A stretch of 64,000 nt of DNA from RPQJ01 sp044226195. Lineage in GTDB: Bacteria > Pseudomonadota > Gammaproteobacteria > Steroidobacterales > Steroidobacteraceae. Shown piece after piece: positions 42,483 through 51,200 of the stretch. The DNA lies in assembly GCA_044226195.1 (NCBI GenBank), contig JBGAHO010000011.1:1-64000 (forward strand). The letters run 5' to 3'. Within the stretch, counting starts at the first letter, position 1. Each line of letters opens with the position of its first letter. Made by a program: the position numbers and the translations under genes. The notes under the pieces were generated by a model that was not told the DNA's origin, did no database searches, and worked only from the letters and a program-made list of their open reading frames with translations.

Positions 42483-42884
42483 TCAGAGCCCCCGCGCGTA
42501 GTTGGGAACGATCCAGAGCGTGCCGGTCGCGATCATCACCGGGTCGGTCTCGCCCTGGGGGATGTAGGCCATCTCGTAGACGTAGTCGCCGCCGTCCGGC
42601 TGATTGAGCGTCAGGCTGGCGGTGATGGCCTTGGTGAACTCGACCAGGAACCCGGACGCCGACGGCGTGATGCCGCAGCCCGAGATCGTCGAGCGGGTGA
42701 AGATCACCTCGCTGCCGGTGTCCGTCCAGACCGAGCCGGACGGCATCGTGCCGGGTAGGCGCGCCACGAACAGCGCCGAGCAGCCTGTGACGTCCTCGAT
42801 CGCTCCGCTGGAGCCCGAGATCTCGAAGCGCAGACGCTTGAGGCGGGCCCGCTCGAGGTCGATTTGATCGCGCAGGAGAGGCAT
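42483..42884 (-). CDS. Hypothetical virion protein (133 aa)
   Basis: A short beta-rich product (CSALFVARLPGTMPSGSVWTDTGSEVIFTRSTISGCGI, LTLNQPDGGDYVYEMAYIPQGE) beginning with a helical MPLLRDQIDLERARLKRL. It begins right after the major-capsid terminator and opens the block of probable fibres. Confidence 0.45.
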   Translation of the reverse strand: MPLLRDQIDLERARLKRLRFEISGSSGAIEDVTGCSALFVARLPGTMPSGSVWTDTGSEVIFTRSTISGCGITPSASGFLVEFTKAITASLTLNQPDGGDYVYEMAYIPQGETDPVMIATGTLWIVPNYARGL

Positions 42885-42900
42885 GGCTCCCTCACGAAAA

Positions 42901-42956
42901 CAGCCCGAACGTACTGGGAGCGTCGCTGGTACAGCGCGCCCAGCACGCTCGGGCTG
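42901..42956 (-). terminator. Terminator after the major capsid gene
   Basis: An 18-bp stem with two wobble pairs (CAGCCCGAACGTACTGGG with CCCAGCACGCTCGGGCTG) lies 25 bases after the capsid stop; on the minus strand it is followed by TTTTCGTG. An inner AGCG/CGCT stem strengthens it. Confidence 0.75.
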
Positions 42957-42980
42957 TGTGGAGGCTTCAGCCTTATGGGC

Positions 42981-43904
42981 TTAGGCCGCGGACTTGATGA
43001 GGTAGCCGGCGTCCGACGCGACGACCTTCGTGTCCCAGCTCTCGCGAGCTTCGATCACGTTCGAGCGTTCCTGATCCTCGCGGAAGTTGCTGATCTCGCG
43101 GCCGGTCGCGCTGAAGATGTAGCCGGCCGAGGGCGTCATCAGGGCGGGCTGCGGCGCCACGTAGGCGACCAGCAGGTTCGAGCCCCAGACGAAGCCGTAG
43201 GAGCCGGTCACGCCTTCGAGCGAGGCGTTGTAGATCGCGGTGCCGACCAGCAGTTTCTGCAGGCCGAACAGCGCGGCCACCGCGGCGACCGTGGCGATCG
43301 CCGGGTCGTTCGGGCTGGCGCTGTAGCGCAGGCGATCCATGATGTCGCGGTTCTCGGTCGTGGCCGCCCACAGGGCGCGGCCCATGACGCCGGTGTTCGG
43401 CTCACGGCCGATCGCGAGCGCGACCGTCGAGCGCGCGGTCGAGACGTCGGCGAGCGGCGTCGACTGCGAGGCCGACCAGGAGGCCGACGGGGTGGCCGAA
43501 GCCGCCCAGCCCGTGCCGAACGCGTCACCGGCGATGTCGATCTCCTTGTCCAGGTAGATCTGCTCGGTGACGTAGCGGGTCGCGTCGATGATGGGGTTCA
43601 TCGGGTTGTCGGCGTTCGACTGGACCTCATCGGGCACCGACTTGGCGATCGCGTGCTCGACGCAGTTGTAGCCGCCGGTCGTCACGCCGTAGTCGGCGCG
43701 CTTGGCCCGCGTGCCGGGGGCGCGGACGCCCACGTCGCGGCGGAGGAAATCCTCCTTGCTGTAGATCCAGTACTTGTCCGAGATCTTCTGGACGCGGACC
43801 GTCGGGAACACGGCCTCCCCGACGTAGATGCCGGGGGTGTAGGCCAGCGACAGGTCGGTCAGGGCCTTGTCGATGTGAACCTGTTGAGTGGTAGGGCGAG
43901 ACAT
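42981..43904 (-). CDS. Major capsid protein (HK97-fold type)
   Basis: The 307-residue protein starts MSRPTTQQVHIDKALTDLSLAY and has the KISDKYWIYSKEDF, GVRAPGTRAKRADYGVTTGGYNCVEHA and TPSAGYIFSATGREISNF segments characteristic of a large family of phage major capsid proteins. The C-terminal RESWDTKVVASDAGYLI is a typical end. It lies just downstream of the decoration protein and is bracketed by terminators, in keeping with high expression. Confidence 0.85.
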   Translation of the reverse strand: MSRPTTQQVHIDKALTDLSLAYTPGIYVGEAVFPTVRVQKISDKYWIYSKEDFLRRDVGVRAPGTRAKRADYGVTTGGYNCVEHAIAKSVPDEVQSNADNPMNPIIDATRYVTEQIYLDKEIDIAGDAFGTGWAASATPSASWSASQSTPLADVSTARSTVALAIGREPNTGVMGRALWAATTENRDIMDRLRYSASPNDPAIATVAAVAALFGLQKLLVGTAIYNASLEGVTGSYGFVWGSNLLVAYVAPQPALMTPSAGYIFSATGREISNFREDQERSNVIEARESWDTKVVASDAGYLIKSAA

Positions 43905-43937
43905 GGTTGAGCTCCTTGTGGTTGGTGGCTGAGCCCG

Positions 43938-44351
43938 TTAGCTCGCCGACACCTGGACGAGAGCCATCGGGAACACGAACACCTCGGCGACCGTGCTCGC
44001 GCCGGCCGTCGCCAGTGAAGCGCCCCAATAGCGGGCCACGACCGGGCTGCCGGCCGTGGTCGGGACTTCGAAGAGACCGTCGGAGGCCGCTGCGAGATAC
44101 CGACCGGCGACCAGGTTGCAGGTCGCCGTGCGGCAGAGCGCCTTGGCCGGGCCGAGGACCGCGACTTCGGCGACTTCGTTCGCCGACGGCGCGTTCTGCA
44201 GGACGCCGACGAACCCGGCGCCCGAAGCAGCCGCAGCGTTCACCGTCACGTTCTGGCCGCTCAGCCGCATGGCCTTGTACTGGGCCGTGGTCAGATCCGC
44301 GCCCGCAACGAAGGGCGCAGGGCTGATGCCGATGTGGGCATAGTTGGACAT
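43938..44351 (-). CDS. Head decoration protein (DUF2190-type)
   Basis: The 137-residue protein NYAHIGISPAPFVAGADLTTAQYKAMRLSG, then GFVGVLQNAPSANEVAEVAVLGPAKALC and LVAGRYLAAASDGLFEVPTTAGSPVVARYW, is the decoration/stabilisation layout often seen between scaffold and capsid. The pseudo-threefold region binds the outside of the shell. Order here protease/scaffold, decoration, capsid supports it. Confidence 0.7.
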   Translation of the reverse strand: MSNYAHIGISPAPFVAGADLTTAQYKAMRLSGQNVTVNAAAASGAGFVGVLQNAPSANEVAEVAVLGPAKALCRTATCNLVAGRYLAAASDGLFEVPTTAGSPVVARYWGASLATAGASTVAEVFVFPMALVQVSAS

Positions 44352-44379
44352 GGTTGTCTCCCTGAATGGCGCCGATCAG

Positions 44380-44910
44380 TTAGGCGCGGTACTGCTGTTC
44401 GAACAGATCCGGATGCCGCTCCTGCGCGACGATCATCGCGGCAGCGAGCTTGTCCGGGTCGCTCTTGAACTCGTCGGTGTGGATGCGCTTGACGGCCGCC
44501 GCGAAGTTGTCGGGCGTCTCATCATGCGTCTCGGTGTGCTCTTCGCTCTTGGCCGTGAACGGCTCGGCCTTGGCGATCGCGCCGTCCGCCGTGGCCAGCA
44601 GGCCGTCGAAGTAGCCGAACAGGTCGGCGTCGAGCAGCTCGAGCGTCTGGAGCTTCGCAGCCAGTTCGGCGTGATCGACGCCGAGGGCGCTGAAACCGTC
44701 CACGCGCGCGCGGATCTCGCTGAGCCGCTGCGCCTTGGCTGCCTCGGCCGCCTGCGCCTTGAACGCTTCGACCTGGGCGTTGGCCTCGGCCAGCTTGGCT
44801 TCGAGAGCCGCGAACCGCTCAGCCTGCTGAGCGGCCTGGATTGCCGCGAAATCCTCGGAACCGCTGGGGGCAGCGGCCGTTTCCACGGCGGGGGTCGTCA
44901 CCTCGCTCAT
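44380..44910 (-). CDS. Nested scaffold protein (internal start)
   Basis: ATG at 44910 begins MSEVTTPAVETAAAPSG and is preceded by AAGGAGA six bases upstream on the minus strand, a strong ribosome site. The 176-residue product would be the separate scaffolding protein. Overlap with the protease gene is complete and in-frame. Confidence 0.6.
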   Translation of the reverse strand: MSEVTTPAVETAAAPSGSEDFAAIQAAQQAERFAALEAKLAEANAQVEAFKAQAAEAAKAQRLSEIRARVDGFSALGVDHAELAAKLQTLELLDADLFGYFDGLLATADGAIAKAEPFTAKSEEHTETHDETPDNFAAAVKRIHTDEFKSDPDKLAAAMIVAQERHPDLFEQQYRA

Positions 44911-45975
44911 AGGGTTCTCCTTGCCGCTGAGTGCAGCGGACATCGCCGCGCCGTGGGCGTCGGCGTCATACTGATCGATCAGCGACTTGAGAGCCGACTT
45001 GATCGATTCCTTGGCCATCACCAAATCCATGGCCGACAGGTCGTTGAGAGTCGACGCGCCGATCAGCGCCACGCCGACGTCGTTGAGCGCGCAGGCGAGC
45101 TGATGGACGAACTCCATGTCGGGGAGCTTCATCTCATCCTCGCCCTCGCCGCCGTCAAAGGCCTCGGCGCCCGTGTCGGCGCTCATGTTGGCGTTCTTGG
45201 GCTTGCACTTGGCCTCGTCGGTCTCGCCGCTCGCGTCCGCCATGGGCGACTCGGGAGCGGGCATGCCCGGCAGTACGCTGCCGCCAGGCCGCTTGTGCTC
45301 GGGCAGCTCAGCCGCCCAGTCCTGGGCGACCTGCGCCATCTCGCTGACGAGCGCCTGCATGCGCTCGAAAGCCTTGCGCATCGTCTTGAACTGCGCGTCG
45401 CTGTGATCGCCGAATTCCTCCGCGGGGGCTTCGGTTTCAGCGGTGGGGGTCGGTGTCGGATCGCTCATAGAGGCCTCGAGGCCGGGGATCTCGTGCGCGC
45501 TGAAGAGCGCGGTGTGCTGTCCGAAAAACGGCATGTTGGTCAGCGCGATGTGCTCGACGACGTTGTCGAACTTGCCGCCCTTGCCGTCGTCGTAGCGCGC
45601 GCCGTTCTTGGACCAGATCACGCCGGGGCTCGTGTAGCCGTATTGGCCGCTCGAGGCGACCTGCTCACCCTCCGGCGTCCACTCGACGTCGGCGAGGAGC
45701 ATGCCGTCCTGGACGTACATGCGCGTCGCGATGCCCAGTCGGCCTGGCTCGGGCTGTCCGTCGACCGGATGCCCGGCATAGATCGGGATGTCCCAGCGCG
45801 GGCGGCCGGCCTGGTAGTTTGCGGCCATCTCCGCCAGATCGGCCGGGCTGATGTCGAGCGTGCGTCCGCCGCGTTTGAACTGACCGATCGGCATGACCGG
45901 GAGCGGCGCGCCCTCGGTGTAGGCAAACGGCTCCACCCAGCGGACGGGTGCCTCGGTGCGGATCGCGTCGCTCAT
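44380..45975 (-). CDS. Mu I/Z-like capsid protease with nested scaffold
   Basis: The N-terminal 150 residues match phage I-like (Mu gpI-type) prohead proteases: VMPIGQFKRGGRTLDISPADLAEMA, IYAGHPVDG, and GYTSPGVIW. Two in-frame internal starts (ATG at 45469 and 44910, the latter after AAGGAGA at ideal spacing) would produce the scaffold part alone, which is helical and Ala/Glu-rich (FAALEAKLAEANAQVEAF). The same layout makes Mu gpI and gpZ. Scaffold forms the inner core of the procapsid. Confidence 0.75.
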   Translation of the reverse strand: MSDAIRTEAPVRWVEPFAYTEGAPLPVMPIGQFKRGGRTLDISPADLAEMAANYQAGRPRWDIPIYAGHPVDGQPEPGRLGIATRMYVQDGMLLADVEWTPEGEQVASSGQYGYTSPGVIWSKNGARYDDGKGGKFDNVVEHIALTNMPFFGQHTALFSAHEIPGLEASMSDPTPTPTAETEAPAEEFGDHSDAQFKTMRKAFERMQALVSEMAQVAQDWAAELPEHKRPGGSVLPGMPAPESPMADASGETDEAKCKPKNANMSADTGAEAFDGGEGEDEMKLPDMEFVHQLACALNDVGVALIGASTLNDLSAMDLVMAKESIKSALKSLIDQYDADAHGAAMSAALSGKENPMSEVTTPAVETAAAPSGSEDFAAIQAAQQAERFAALEAKLAEANAQVEAFKAQAAEAAKAQRLSEIRARVDGFSALGVDHAELAAKLQTLELLDADLFGYFDGLLATADGAIAKAEPFTAKSEEHTETHDETPDNFAAAVKRIHTDEFKSDPDKLAAAMIVAQERHPDLFEQQYRA

Positions 45976-46337
45976 GCCGCCCTCGCTGCCCGCTTGGCCG
46001 CCACTCGATCCGCGACCGCGCGCTTGATCGGGTCCTTGCGCGCGTCGTAGCTCTTCTCGAGGCTGCGCTCGTAGGCGGTGAGCTGCCCGCGCTGAGCGCG
46101 GCGGCGGATGTCGTCGCGCTCAGCTTCGAGCCGGGCCAACCGCTCGCTGCCGACCTGAGAGCGGAGGTGGTGGACGTCCGTGGCGTAAAAGCCGGCGGCA
46201 TGGAAGGCGACCGGCGGTGCTTGGGTATAGAGTCGGCGCAGTTCGCCGCCGCACGAGCATTTCGGCATCGGTGCGGTCATCTTCTTTTCGACCTCTTGGG
46301 TCTTGTGGCACGCTACGCAACGAACGTCGTATTGCAT
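45972..46337 (-). CDS. FmdB-like zinc-ribbon protein
   Basis: The 121-residue product begins MQYDVRCVACHKTQEV and continues with PKCSCGGELRRLYTQAP, giving a CxxC...CxC zinc ribbon like FmdB-type regulators. A helical, arginine-rich tail follows (ARLEAERDDIRRRAQRGQL). The ATG at 46337 is chosen; no ribosome site is visible because the terminator hairpin lies just upstream, so translation may be leaderless or coupled. Confidence 0.55.
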   Translation of the reverse strand: MQYDVRCVACHKTQEVEKKMTAPMPKCSCGGELRRLYTQAPPVAFHAAGFYATDVHHLRSQVGSERLARLEAERDDIRRRAQRGQLTAYERSLEKSYDARKDPIKRAVADRVAAKRAARAA

Positions 46338-46349
46338 GGGAAACAAAAA

Positions 46350-46379
46350 GGCCGCCCGACTCAGTTGAGTCGGGCGGCC
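46350..46379 (-). terminator. Perfect 14-bp terminator after the portal gene
   Basis: GGCCGCCCGACTCA pairs perfectly with TGAGTCGGGCGGCC over a two-base loop, followed on the minus strand by CTTTTTGTTT. It ends transcripts from the portal gene and shares its stem sequence with the 32393-32430 terminator. Confidence 0.85.
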
Positions 46380-46442
46380 GGGATGTCCACCTGATTTGCG
46401 CGCACCTTTGCGCGCCCCTATGCCATCATTGTCGCAGGGGTG

Positions 46443-49400
46443 TCAAACCAGAGGCGCTCCTGGATCGCGCGGCTGGTTGCTGGCCATGAACGCCTCGACC
46501 GACTGCCAGGCGCTCATGTAGGCCGCGATCTGTTCGCGGGTCGCGGCGCCGAGCTTGCAGCGGCAGTTGCCCCCGCACTGCGTGCCGTCGCCCGGAGTCA
46601 CGCCGCCCGTGCGGATCAGCAGCTCGCGGTAGCTGTCGTAGACCGTGTTTCCGAACTCAATGCAGGTCGCGCAGTGGTTCGCGCCGGGCTCGATCGACCA
46701 AAAGAGTTTGACGTCGTCAGACTCTTTTGGGTTTGTGCCAGCGCTCACCTCCTGTCGCGCGTCGAAGTCGAGCCCGACCACCTTATTGTGCAGGCCCCAC
46801 CAGGCGCCCGAGTAACTTCCGACCCGGCCGACGTACTTCATCAGCGCGCCGGCAAGCACCGCCGCCCCCACCCCGCCGGCGATCGCGGTCTGCGTGTCCG
46901 GGTCGGAGAGGACGTCGCGCATCTTCGCGGGGATGTCGGTCGTCGTCAGGTTGGCGAGATAGGTGTCGTTCGAGCCGACGGCGTCGGCGATCTCGCGCAG
47001 CATCTCGGGCGAGTAGCCGCTCTCGGCATCGGAGAGGGCGAGGGCCGCCGCATCCGGCAGGCCGCGCCGCCCCATGCTCTGGAGTTTGGCGAGGAGCACG
47101 GCGAGCGCGGCGGTCAGGATCTCGAGGCGCTGATCGTCGTCATCGGCCTCGGCCATCGTGTCGGCCGTCTCCTCCGCCCAGGCCTTGTAGGTGTCGCGCA
47201 GACTCTCCTCGTAGTCGTTCACGGCGCGCTCGGCCTTCGTGCGGCCATGGCCGAACCCGCGGGCGAACACGTCCGGCAGGATCGCGCGGAACAGATCGAG
47301 GCTGACGCGGGCGTGACGCTCGCGCAGCTGCTCGAAGTCCGCGAGCACGCGGCCGTAATCCTCGGCGCCGGCCAGCGGCACCGTCACCCAGAGGTCCTCC
47401 TCGGCCACGACCAGTTCGGAGAGCATGAACGGCAGCACCGGAGTCTCGGGCAGGACGGGAGTCGGCTCGGGTGCGTAGAACCGCGTGATGTGCGGGATGT
47501 AGCCGTGGTTGCGCTTGATCGTGTAGCCAGCAGCCTCGATCGCGGCGACCAGGTCCGCCCGGAACTCGGGCAGGGTCGGGACATCGACGAGCGCCACGAT
47601 CGGCGCGCCGTCCGGGCCCGGCGCGAACATCGCCGGCCCGGTGACCAGCGCGCCCATCGACCGGTAGGACTGCGCGAAGCCGCGCACGACCTCGACCAGC
47701 CCGCGCATGTCCTCGGTCAGCGATCCCGTATCGGGAACATTGACGATGGCCAGGGTCAGGTGCAGGTGATCCTCCGACTCGCCGCCCGGCACAGCCAAAG
47801 CCGCGCGCACCTCGTCGGGCAGCCCGAAGGCGACCATGATGCCGCGGGTCAGCACGGGGGCGGTGGCCAGATCGGCCTCGAGCTCGGCGCTGGCTTTCTC
47901 CGTGCCACCGTCCGGCGGGGTCTTGGGATCCGGCGGGTTGTTGCCGTCCGTGTTGTCGGTGGGCGGGGTGTCGCCGTTCTCGTCGGTCTGATCCACCGAC
48001 TCGGCGTCGGTCGAGTCGGTTGGCGCATCTTCGGTCGAGTCGGTCGGCGCGACCTCCGGGGCCTCGATGCGCTCGGGCAGGTCGGCCAGTTTGCGGATGT
48101 AGGCCTCGAGCTCCGGGCCAGGAGTCAGCAGCTGCGCCTGGGCGAGCGTATTGACGGCGGTCGCGAATGCGCCGAGGTCGACCTTGCCGACCGTCTCGCA
48201 CTTGAGCAGCGGCACCTCGGTCATGCCGGCAAAGTAGTTGAGCGCGACCAGCCGCTCGACGGCGAAGCGGTTGAGCACATCGCTGATCTTCGAGAGCCAG
48301 CCATCGAGGGCCATCACGAACATGTCGCCCTGTTCGACGGCGAGCGCCTGCGTGCCGATCTTGCTCATGCCGAGCATCATGAACTGCCCGAGCCCGACCA
48401 TGGCGATGCGCTGCTCGTAGCGCGTGATGATCGTGCCGAAGTCAGGGGCGGTGCCGTTCGGGCGAAGCAGCTCGATCAGCACGCCGTCGCCCTCCTTGGC
48501 GCCGCCGCCCATCTTGGCGAACGGCAGGATCACGGACATCTGCTCGTCGGTGCGGATGTTGCGGCCGATGTCCTTGAGCAGGTTGAAATCGGACGAGGCG
48601 CTTTCGCCCTTGCCGACGTCCGCGCCGGCGTAGATCACCGGGAAGCCGGCGCCCATGCGCTCGCTCGAGATCGCCTCGATCTCCTCGAGGTTGGCCTTGA
48701 AATACCAGGGCTTGTACATCGCCCGCAGGATCGAGCGGCCCTCCGGGTTGCCGCGGCTCTCGGTCGTGCGGAAGAGCGCCAGGCGGTCGATCGGGATCGT
48801 CACGATCTCGCCGGCCGGCGGCGGCTGCTGGCTGACGCTCTGCAGCCCGCCGTCCTCCTCGTCGAACTGCCATTCGTTGCCCGGCGCGAGGCTGTCGGGG
48901 GCCAGGAACTGGAATTTGCGCCAGCCGATCAGGCCGTCGTTGTACTTGGAGCGCGCGATCTTGCCGTTGGGCCCCTTGCGCGGCTTGTAGACCTCCTCGG
49001 CGACGGCGAACCCGTACTGCAGCATCTCGCAGGCCTGGTCGATCACCGACGTCCACGAGTGCGACATGTCGTGCATGCACTGCTCGACGAACTCGGCCGC
49101 TTTTTTGTCGCCGGCCTTCGACGACGCCGGCTCGACGTACCAGCGCACGCGCCCGATCATCTGGCGCGCCGCCTGCAGGATGGCGTGCGGCACCGGGTCG
49201 TCGCCCATCTCGCGGTAGAGCGCCACCCGCGCCCGCAGGCCGCGGCGGAACACGCGGTCGTAGTCGTCGTCGACGCTGTTGCCGTAGCGCTTGAGCCCGG
49301 ATTTGGCGAGGCTTTTGAACGTGTCGCCCTGGATGCCGCGCGCATACGTGTCCGTGCGTCGGCTGGCGGTCCGCGCAAATCGCCCGCGCTCCTCGGATGG

Positions 49401-49583
49401 GGTCTGCAGCGCCGCGAGGCGCGACGGAGTCGGCTGATCCGTGGGCGCCGTCGTGGCCAGGATGCGATACACCTGGGGTTTGCTTAGGCCGAACGCCTCG
49501 GCGAGCGCGGCCGCGCCTTCGGAGCGGCGGGCCAGGATCTCGGCGTTGCGGGCGGCGGTTTCGTGGGCGGGTTTGCGGGCCAT
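46443..49583 (-). CDS. Portal-2H phosphoesterase-like-MuF fusion with N-terminal HTH
   Basis: The 1046-residue protein has four parts. First, residues 20-46 form a helix-turn-helix (AAALAEAFGLSKPQVYRIL). Second, about 95-500 is a DUF935/Mu gp29-type portal (SILRAMYKPWYFKANLEEIEAIS, GMSKIGTQALAVEQGD). Third, after an Asp/Thr/Pro linker (505-570), about 585-735 carries HLHLTLAIVN at about 605 and HITRFY at about 697, the paired HxT/S motifs of 2H phosphoesterases. Fourth, the C-terminus is a Mu gp30-type minor head domain (HCATCIEFGN near 968, NCRCKLG near 1010). Portal-MuF fusion is known; the enzyme-like insert and HTH are unusual. Confidence 0.75.
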   Translation of the reverse strand: MARKPAHETAARNAEILARRSEGAAALAEAFGLSKPQVYRILATTAPTDQPTPSRLAALQTPSEERGRFARTASRRTDTYARGIQGDTFKSLAKSGLKRYGNSVDDDYDRVFRRGLRARVALYREMGDDPVPHAILQAARQMIGRVRWYVEPASSKAGDKKAAEFVEQCMHDMSHSWTSVIDQACEMLQYGFAVAEEVYKPRKGPNGKIARSKYNDGLIGWRKFQFLAPDSLAPGNEWQFDEEDGGLQSVSQQPPPAGEIVTIPIDRLALFRTTESRGNPEGRSILRAMYKPWYFKANLEEIEAISSERMGAGFPVIYAGADVGKGESASSDFNLLKDIGRNIRTDEQMSVILPFAKMGGGAKEGDGVLIELLRPNGTAPDFGTIITRYEQRIAMVGLGQFMMLGMSKIGTQALAVEQGDMFVMALDGWLSKISDVLNRFAVERLVALNYFAGMTEVPLLKCETVGKVDLGAFATAVNTLAQAQLLTPGPELEAYIRKLADLPERIEAPEVAPTDSTEDAPTDSTDAESVDQTDENGDTPPTDNTDGNNPPDPKTPPDGGTEKASAELEADLATAPVLTRGIMVAFGLPDEVRAALAVPGGESEDHLHLTLAIVNVPDTGSLTEDMRGLVEVVRGFAQSYRSMGALVTGPAMFAPGPDGAPIVALVDVPTLPEFRADLVAAIEAAGYTIKRNHGYIPHITRFYAPEPTPVLPETPVLPFMLSELVVAEEDLWVTVPLAGAEDYGRVLADFEQLRERHARVSLDLFRAILPDVFARGFGHGRTKAERAVNDYEESLRDTYKAWAEETADTMAEADDDDQRLEILTAALAVLLAKLQSMGRRGLPDAAALALSDAESGYSPEMLREIADAVGSNDTYLANLTTTDIPAKMRDVLSDPDTQTAIAGGVGAAVLAGALMKYVGRVGSYSGAWWGLHNKVVGLDFDARQEVSAGTNPKESDDVKLFWSIEPGANHCATCIEFGNTVYDSYRELLIRTGGVTPGDGTQCGGNCRCKLGAATREQIAAYMSAWQSVEAFMASNQPRDPGAPLV

Positions 49584-49598
49584 GGTAGGGGGGTTCCT

Positions 49599-51200
49599 TC
49601 AGCGCCGCCAGCGCGAGCCGGTGCGCTCGCTGGGCGTCGTGGCGGGTTTGACGAATCGCGAGACCGCGGGTTTGGCGATCTCGGTCAGGAGTTCGGAGGG
49701 TGCGCGCACGCCGCCGGCAAAAGCCAGGCAAAAGGCGTCGGCGTCGTCGGGGCTGCGCTTGATGCGCTTCTTGAGGTCGTCTTTGCTCTCGACCTTGCGG
49801 CGCGCGTTGCCGTGGATCTTGTACTGACGGGCGCGCAGTTCGGCAGCGAGCACGCGGTAGACGTCGTCGGGGAGCGCGGAGAGATTGAGCTTGCGATCGC
49901 TGCCGAGTTCGGCGGCCTCGAGCCAGAGCTCCGAGCCGCGGTCGGTGTACTCCTCGGGGTCGCGCGCCCGCGCGCCGAAGATCGCGGCGTTGACGCGGTA
50001 GCCCTCCTCGCGCAGGCGGTCGGTCACGCCGCCGCCCAGACCGGTGTCGTCGACGTTGAGGCCGATGTCGTGCACGCCGATCCCCTGCTCGCCGGCCAGG
50101 CGCTCGGCCGCCTTGATGACGCGCCCGGCCGTGGCCATCGTGTCCTGTTTGACGTAGGACTCGCGGAACAGCACGACCGGCCCACGGCGCGCGTAGATCG
50201 TGGTCTTGTCGTCGCCGAAGCGCGCCACGTCGACGCCGACCTCAGCGATGTCGCGCGGCGTCCACGTCAGGGTCGAGGTGCGCGCGATGTCGAGCCACTC
50301 CTCGGACCAGACCGCTGTCGAGGCCTGTTTCGGGAACAGCCCGAGGACGCGGCTGCGGAAGATGTCGTCCGGCGTGTACCACTCGCCGCTCCCGGCCGGG
50401 AACTCGAACGCATCGCCGGTCGGCTGGGTGGTGCGGGAGCAGTGCTTGCGCAGCATTTCCTGCACCCAGACGAGGCGCACGGCTTTCGGGAACGGGGCGG
50501 GCAGCCCGGCCAGTTCGGCCAGGATGTTGGGGTGGTCGAGGCACGAGATGCGGAAGTGGACCCAGTCCGGGTCGGTCTGGATGTCGTAGAACTCGCCGGA
50601 CGTCTGGGTCGGGTTGCCGACGGCCAGCGTGCGGCAGCCCTCGGTGACCATCATGGCGTTGGTGCCCTGCCAGATGTGATCGCCGACGCCCATGGCCTCG
50701 TCGATGATGATGAGTTGCCGGCCCTCGTGGCGGCCCTGAAAGCCGGTCGAGGTCTCGGCGTTGTGGCCTTTGGCGTAGTGCTGGGGCCCGCCGTCGAGCA
50801 TCATCTCGAGCAGCCGGCCCGGCATGCCGGGCTGGCGCTGGGCGCGAATCGCCTGCCAGAGCAGGTCGTGGACGGCCTCCCAGTTGGGCGCGGTGTTGAG
50901 CGTGATCGACGGCTGGAAGCAGTCGAAATGCCACTGCGTCACCGTGCCGAGCAGGAACGTCTTGCCGACGGCGTGGCCGGCCTTGACCGCCGTGCGCCGG
51001 TTGTCGCGGACCGAGTTGGCGATCTGCTGCTGGGTCGACCAGAGCGTGGCGCCGAGGACGTCAAAGGCGTAGCCGACCGGGTTGTTCTGGTAGGCCGCGA
51101 AGCGCGCGAACTTGCCGCGCGCCCGGTTCTCGCCGTGGCGCTTGCGCAGCTCGAGCTCAGCTCGCGCGCGCGCCTGCAATGACTGAGAGAACATCCTCAC
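49599..51200 (-). CDS. Terminase large subunit
   Basis: The 533-residue protein has Walker A GHAVGKT at 75-81, Walker B LIIIDEA with Asp167-Glu168, and the RNase H-like nuclease set GVDVARFGDD, VDDTGLGGG and SPDDADAFCLAF. It packages DNA through the portal. The GTG at 51200 overlaps the TerS stop; an ATG two codons downstream (51194) is an alternative. Headful or cos mode cannot be told from this sequence alone. Confidence 0.9.
   Translation of the reverse strand: MRMFSQSLQARARAELELRKRHGENRARGKFARFAAYQNNPVGYAFDVLGATLWSTQQQIANSVRDNRRTAVKAGHAVGKTFLLGTVTQWHFDCFQPSITLNTAPNWEAVHDLLWQAIRAQRQPGMPGRLLEMMLDGGPQHYAKGHNAETSTGFQGRHEGRQLIIIDEAMGVGDHIWQGTNAMMVTEGCRTLAVGNPTQTSGEFYDIQTDPDWVHFRISCLDHPNILAELAGLPAPFPKAVRLVWVQEMLRKHCSRTTQPTGDAFEFPAGSGEWYTPDDIFRSRVLGLFPKQASTAVWSEEWLDIARTSTLTWTPRDIAEVGVDVARFGDDKTTIYARRGPVVLFRESYVKQDTMATAGRVIKAAERLAGEQGIGVHDIGLNVDDTGLGGGVTDRLREEGYRVNAAIFGARARDPEEYTDRGSELWLEAAELGSDRKLNLSALPDDVYRVLAAELRARQYKIHGNARRKVESKDDLKKRIKRSPDDADAFCLAFAGGVRAPSELLTEIAKPAVSRFVKPATTPSERTGSRWRR

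Noticed and set aside
46440..49487. 1015-codon open frame on the + strand
   Set aside because: Antisense to the portal fusion; long open shadow frames are expected at this GC content.
49563..51182. 539-codon open frame on the + strand
   Set aside because: Antisense to terminase, whose motifs are complete.
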